A model generated the notes under the pieces. It did not search any database, was not told the origin of the DNA, and saw only the letters and a list, made by a program, of their open reading frames with translations. A stretch of DNA of 64,000 bases. Origin: Amblyomma americanum. Taxonomy: Eukaryota > Arthropoda > Arachnida > Ixodida > Ixodidae. The position numbers and the translations under genes were made by a program. Location of the stretch: NCBI RefSeq assembly GCF_052857255.1, contig NW_027526685.1, forward strand, positions 62,001 through 126,000, written 5' to 3'. Below, one piece after another: positions 62,501-64,000 of the stretch; within the stretch, counting starts at the first letter, position 1; each line of letters starts with the position of its first letter.

Positions 62501-64000
62501 AAATCGATGCTCGTGAATCTTGCTAGTTTCGATCTAAAACGATGTATCCCGTTGTTTTGAGCCGGAATACAAGTTTTCGCGCAGTTCTGAGAGAAAAAGT
62601 TTACACCTATCTCTCGTCTACTCTTCGACGACTTGTAAAATCGATGCTCGTTAATCGTGCTAGTTTCGATCTAAAACGATGTATCCCGTTGTTTTGAGCC
62701 GGAATACAAGTTTTCGCGCAGTTCTGAGAGAAAAAGTTTACACCTTTTTCTCGTCTACTCTTCGACGACTTTAAAATCGATGCTCGTGAATCTTGCTAGT
62801 TTTGATCTTAAACGATGTATCCCGTTGTTTTGAGCCGGAATACAAGTTTTCGCGCAGTTCTGAGAGAAAAAGTTTACACCTATCTCTCGTCTACTCTTCG
62901 ACGACTTGTAAAATCGATGCTCGTTAATCGTGCTAGTTTCGATCTAAAACGATGTATCCCGTTGTTTTGAGCCGAAATACAAGTTTTCGCGCAGTTCTGA
63001 GAGAAAAAGTTTACACCTATCTCTCGTCTACTCTTCGACGACTTGTAAAATCGATGCTCGTTAATCGTGCTAGTTTCGATCTAAAACGATGTATCCCGTT
63101 GTTTTGAGCCGGAATACAAGTTTTCGCGCAGTTCTGAGAGAAAAAGTTTACACCTTTCTCTCGTCTACTCTTCGACGACTTTAAAATCGATGCTCGTGAA
63201 TCTTGCTAGTTTTGATCTTAAACGATGTATCCCGTTGTTTTGAGCCGGAATACAAGTTTTCGCGCAGTTCTGAGAGAAAAAGTTTACACCTATCTCTCGT
63301 CTGCTCTTCGACGACTTGTAAAATCGATGCTCGTTAATCGTGCTAGTTTCGATCTAAAACGATGTATCCCGTTGTTTTGAGCCGCAATACAAGTTTTCGC
63401 GCAGTTCTGAGAGAAAAAGTTTACACCTTTCTCTCGTCTACTCTTCGACGACTTGTTAAATCGATGCACGTGAATTTTGCTAGTTTCGATCTAAAACGAT
63501 GTATCCCGTTGTTTTGAGCCGGAATACAAGTTTTCGCGCAGTTCTGAGAGAAAAAGTTTACACCTTTCTCTCGTCTACTCTGCGACGACTTGTCAAATCG
63601 ATGCTCGTGAATCATGCTACTTTCGATCTAAAACGATGTATTCCGTTGTTTTGAGCCGGAATACAAGTTTTCGCGCAGTTCTGAGAGAAAAATTTACACC
63701 TTTCTCTCGTCTACTCTGCAACGACTTGAAAAATCGATGCTCGTGAATCTTGCTAGTTTCGATCTAAAACGATGTATCCCTTTGTTTTGAGCCGGAATAC
63801 GAGTTTTCGCGCAGTTCTGAGAGAAAAAGTTTACACCTTTCCTTCGTCTACTCTTCGACGACTTGTAAAATCGATGCTCGTTAATCGTGCTAGTTTCGAT
63901 CTAAAACGATGTATCCCGTTGTTTTGAGCCGCAATACAAGTTTTCGCGCAGTTCTGAGAGAAAAAGTTTACACCTTTCTCTCGTCTACTCTTCGACGACT
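59500..64000 (+). repeat. Divergent satellite block at the right end, with a 3008-bp repeat
   Basis: Monomers here carry variants not seen elsewhere: ACACCTATCTCTCG, CGACTTTAAAATCG (a 2-bp loss), GATCTTAAACG, ATGCACGTG and CCTTTGTTTTGAGCC. Bases about 59600-61000 recur at about 62610-64000 with an offset of 3008 (22 monomers minus 6 bp). The region between, about 61640-62200, shares rare variants with 3980-4800 at the other end of the window (TTTTCGTGCAG, AAACTCGATGC, GATGATGGTG and GCCAGAATAC). Confidence 0.8.

Larger units (their letters stand above)
6871..64000 (+). repeat. 137-bp satellite array, right arm
   Basis: About 417 more head-to-tail copies of the same 137-bp monomer in the same orientation as the left arm, running off the window end inside a monomer. 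Unit length is conserved to within one or two bases in nearly all copies. The recurring length variants are one-base losses at GAAAAATTT and TTGTTTGAGCC. The following entries divide this arm into blocks by higher-order pattern. No gene, RNA or second mobile element was found in it. Confidence 0.97.

Noticed and set aside
1..64000. CRISPR array
   Set aside because: The whole 137-bp unit is conserved, there are no unique spacers between short repeats, no cas genes, and the context is eukaryotic.
1..64000. Telomeric repeats such as TTAGG arrays
   Set aside because: No tandem run of TTAGG or related motifs was seen in either strand.

Overview
The window is almost entirely one tandem satellite DNA array. 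The repeat unit is 137 bp, A+T-rich (consensus 57 G+C of 137, about 42%), always in the same orientation, and continuous from base 1 to base 64000 apart from one inserted retroelement. About 450 monomers are present and both window ends fall inside a monomer, so the array continues on both sides. I see no host gene, rRNA, tRNA, CRISPR array or bacterial operon. A kilobase-scale satellite interrupted by a decayed non-LTR retrotransposon points to eukaryotic heterochromatin, for example pericentromeric or subtelomeric DNA. The retroelement reverse transcriptase resembles the CR1/Jockey-type LINEs common in arthropods. Its 3' tail of CTGAAA-like units makes me lean towards a tick-like chelicerate, but that is a weak inference.

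Layout. Bases 1-5048 are the left arm of the array. Bases about 5049-6870 are a 5'-truncated non-LTR retrotransposon on the minus strand. It carries a reverse transcriptase pseudogene broken by a one-base frameshift and by loss of a catalytic aspartate (YADD to YADG), followed by a 3' UTR, an AATAAA signal and a short-repeat tail. Bases 6871-64000 are the right arm of the array.

The array is not a simple homogeneous repeat. Monomers fall into recognisable sequence variants. One strongly marked class carries linked changes in five places. The variants recur in fixed orders, giving higher-order and segmental duplications at many scales: 548 and 685 bp (4 and 5 monomers), 1370 bp (10 monomers), 1504-1915 bp, 2054 and 2602 bp, 3008 bp, 4928 bp, 5750 bp (42 monomers, nearly identical copies), and about 8.2-8.5 kb. 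Offsets are always near-multiples of 137, as expected from unequal exchange in register.

All the short open reading frames in the satellite are by-products of the repeat. The period is 137, which is 2 modulo 3, so any frame changes at each monomer and meets a stop. No protein-coding function is supported there. I did not find a new gene system. The points of interest are the nested duplication history, a conserved inverted-repeat pair in each monomer, the CpG excess, and the retroelement insertion junction.
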